DNA from: Dactylellina haptotyla
Lineage: Eukaryota; Ascomycota; Orbiliomycetes; Orbiliales; Orbiliaceae
Length of the DNA: 64,000 bases
Reading direction: 5' to 3'
Assembly (NCBI GenBank): GCA_031310005.1
Contig: CM062385.1
Span: forward strand, 806,001-870,000
The position numbers were made by a program, and so were the translations under genes. The notes below the pieces were generated by a model. That model searched no databases, was not told where the DNA came from, and was given only the letters and a program-made list of their open reading frames with translations. Positions 61,701 to 64,000 of the stretch are shown here, one piece after another. Position 1 is the first letter of the stretch. The number at the start of each line of letters is the position of its first letter.

Positions 61701-64000
61701 TGGCATAGCAACAGAGACAGTGGTTCAGAAGGGATTGGAGACGCTCCCGCATAGTAGGAAGGCAGAAAGCTTGAGGCTGCCGGCTGTTAGTGTTGCTTTA
61801 TATTTTCAATGCTGCTAAAGGCATTCTGTGTGCAAGCCGCATCAATTCGAGCATTAAGCGGAGACCTAAAGACAACTTAAAAAGAACTAAGAAGTAAGAA
61901 ATTCAGGTAGAATTTATGCGTAGGGGAATAAGTAAGCTTTATGGTGAGGCTCAAGTGCGCATCGCCGCGTGTGTTTCAGCATCCGCCGGATATTTCGCAT
62001 GAGGTCTGACTTTGTGGCGATCTACGATACCCTGGGAATGGATTTGGCGAACAGAGCAGAGGCAGGATCGACCGAGTATCGCGCAGGAAAATATCATTTA
62101 ATTGGGACGGCTTGATATCCATAGCAGCCTCACCGTAAAAACAGCGGTGCACGGGGCTTATTGTTTGTGATACTGCTTGCAATTGCAAGTTTGCGACGGA
62201 GTGTCTACAACACAGCCAGACTGTGGGTTGTTGATGTTGGATCGACGCCTGTGTTGCCCCGCGAACCTCAGCGGCAACACAGTTTGCTCCGCGGATTCTG
62301 GCAGGTGGGGGCTCAAAGGATTTGGGCAGAGGGGCTATGTCGACTACGATGGTGAAAAATTCAGCGCCACAGTTTATGCGACTCCTGGACATTCTGAATA
62401 ACGTGACATGGGGCCTTGGGGTTTGGAGTGAATAAGGCAGATCGGGAGAAATATTTTGTGCTACCCGGAGTATTTATTCCCTCTTGCGTCATACTCGTAG
62501 ACATGGAATTTCTAGAAATGTTCAAGTATTCTGGACGAGTTCGATTTCTATATTTATATATCCACTACAGCATGTGGTGCGACCTCGCTAATATATTTAA
62601 ATGCAGCAAACATCTCAAAGACGAGATCGGTGAGGGATTGATCTTCTGATGATACGCACTCGCCGGATGAGAGGATTCGATGCCTAGGGATTTGCTTTTG
62701 CGCTGGTGATACGTTGAATATTTTTATTGCGACACGTCAATATTGCAGAGTAATAACGTAGTATTGCAATAGCGCAATAGAGGGGAAGTTGGAAGTATCC
62801 TGGCTCGACCAGAAGGCCTAAGCTTATCGGACACAGTGCGGTCCTATCGATACCGGCCGCAGCTGAAGATCATGGCAACTGACAGCCCACATCGCACACC
62901 CACTTTTTAAATTATATAAAAAATTTTCACCCAGAGTTCCTCTCAATAACGAGGCCCGTATGGATGTTGACTAATTTGAACGCTGCCAATCGCTGCTTTT
63001 ATGTTAGCAGGATCGCTTATTTTCGGCAATTGCGTAAGGTGAGAAGAGTCCTCATATCGATACTACGAGATTTCGAACGTTCTTAAGACATGGCACCGCT
63101 GGGAGCTCGGATCTGGGGTAACAAGGCCGGCTAGCTTGGGCGGTGGGAAGACATGGTCACGATGTCTGTGCGAGTCCTTTTCTGTTGGGCCAGGCGGGAA
63201 TCCCAAGTTTCTGACCTGCAAGTTTGTGAAGAAGATCCAGGGACGGAGCGAGTGAAAGCAGAAAAAACAGAAAAAACATGAGGTGGGTTCCTGGATTAAA
63301 TGCCATGGGGCCGAATCGAGCAGGTGGTGTTCGTATGCTCGTACGCCGTGCATGCTTTTGTATGTATTACATTCGCTCCCCAGCGCTCTCTCACACCGGG
63401 TCTGTCAGGTGCCTGCAAGTTTAGCATTTTATTTTACTTTTACCTTTGCTTTTACAACCACAAAAGGGGAGATACCCATCGCCGCCTGCGAGTTAGTTAA
63501 GCCAATATCCGGGCCAATCTTGCATATCCTATCCCGAGCAGAGAAAAATATATCACGCTTCCTTCCTCTTTGCCCGGCCCAGTTTAGCTACGGTAGTTAG
63601 TCAGCGGCGGCCCTTGTTAGTCCGCAAGGCCTGCCCAGAGTATATAGCTTCAAATTCCCCAGAAGTTCGCACCGGTGCTGCGAGAGAGAAAAAACGCGTT
63701 TCCAACCGCATCTGACCGCCATTTTCCTGTGCAAAAGACCCAGCCAGCAGAAACCCGCCCCAAACTATCCGCAAAGAGCAAAATATCGGCGAAACGTCGC
63801 TGGCTCTTGGTATCATAATCAGGCCATAGAACCAGTCCGCCCGGGTCGGGTTTACTGGAGTCGCTCTTTAAACCCGACTTCTCTCGTTCGTCCACCGACT
63901 TCTTCCGAGCAGCGCAAGTAGATGAGCACCCACGCCTACCCGCAAGCTCCACCACTCCCGAGTCCAACCGCGGCCGGGCTCCAGACCCTTCCTGGCAGCA
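58722..64000. other. Gene-free spacer to window end
   Basis: A 5.3-kb stretch with only short, overlapping frames and no domain. It starts with the SWIM gene promoter. The sequence near 62700-62930 is AT-rich, and the last 900 bp are closer to balanced composition and may approach another gene outside the window. Confidence 0.5.

Overview
This window is nuclear DNA of a filamentous ascomycete (Pezizomycotina). The genes have short introns of about 43-162 nt with GTAAGT/GTATGT/GTGAGT-type donors and CTAAC-like branch sites. The gene set fits as well: an RRM-YTH protein, a Kip2/Tea2/KipA-type kinesin, a PTH11-like rhodopsin-fold receptor, a MARVEL membrane protein, mitochondrial mS41 and a Kin28/CDK7 kinase. 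Genus cannot be fixed from the sequence. The window is gene-poor: about a dozen genes in 64 kb, with several spacers of 3-6.5 kb. No rRNA, intact transposon or CRISPR array is visible, and no convincing tRNA.

Layout. 0-2 kb: a C2H2 zinc-finger transcription factor (+). 5.7-11.1 kb: a four-exon gene (-) for a 1,729-aa protein with a Gln/Pro/Gly-rich N-terminal half and a coiled-coil C-terminal half. 17.0-19.2 kb: a two-exon RRM + YTH m6A-reader-like protein (+). 24.7-26.8 kb: an SF1/UPF1-like helicase (-) that ends before its second RecA lobe. 27.2-29.4 kb: a head-to-head pair, mS41 (-) and CDK7/Kin28 (+), sharing a 215-bp promoter. 30.8-34.0 kb: a kinesin (-) with a possible membrane-anchor tail beyond its stop codon. 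40.5-42.1 kb: a DGAT2-family acyltransferase (-). 42.9-44.2 kb: an STK19-like protein (+). 44.5-45.8 kb: a MARVEL-type four-TM protein (-). 48.6-50.4 kb: a six-exon PTH11-like receptor (-). 54.2-55.5 kb: a damaged Thr-rich secreted protein (+). 57.5-58.7 kb: a SWIM zinc-finger protein (-).

Most genes are housekeeping or cell-biology genes: transcription (CDK7), mitochondrial translation (mS41), RNA reading (YTH), microtubule transport (kinesin), lipid storage (DGAT2) and the plasma membrane (MARVEL, receptor). The truncated helicase, the SWIM protein and the broken secreted protein look like accessory genes. The strongest unusual signals are: (1) the kinesin frame stays open for 95 codons beyond its TGA and ends in a tail-anchor-like hydrophobic segment, reachable by a plausible 105-nt intron; (2) the secreted-protein frame continues 64 codons beyond an in-frame TAA; (3) the mS41 start codon is the last three bases of its first exon; (4) the one-lobed helicase. 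Exon boundaries given here were derived by hand from splice consensus and reading-frame phase.
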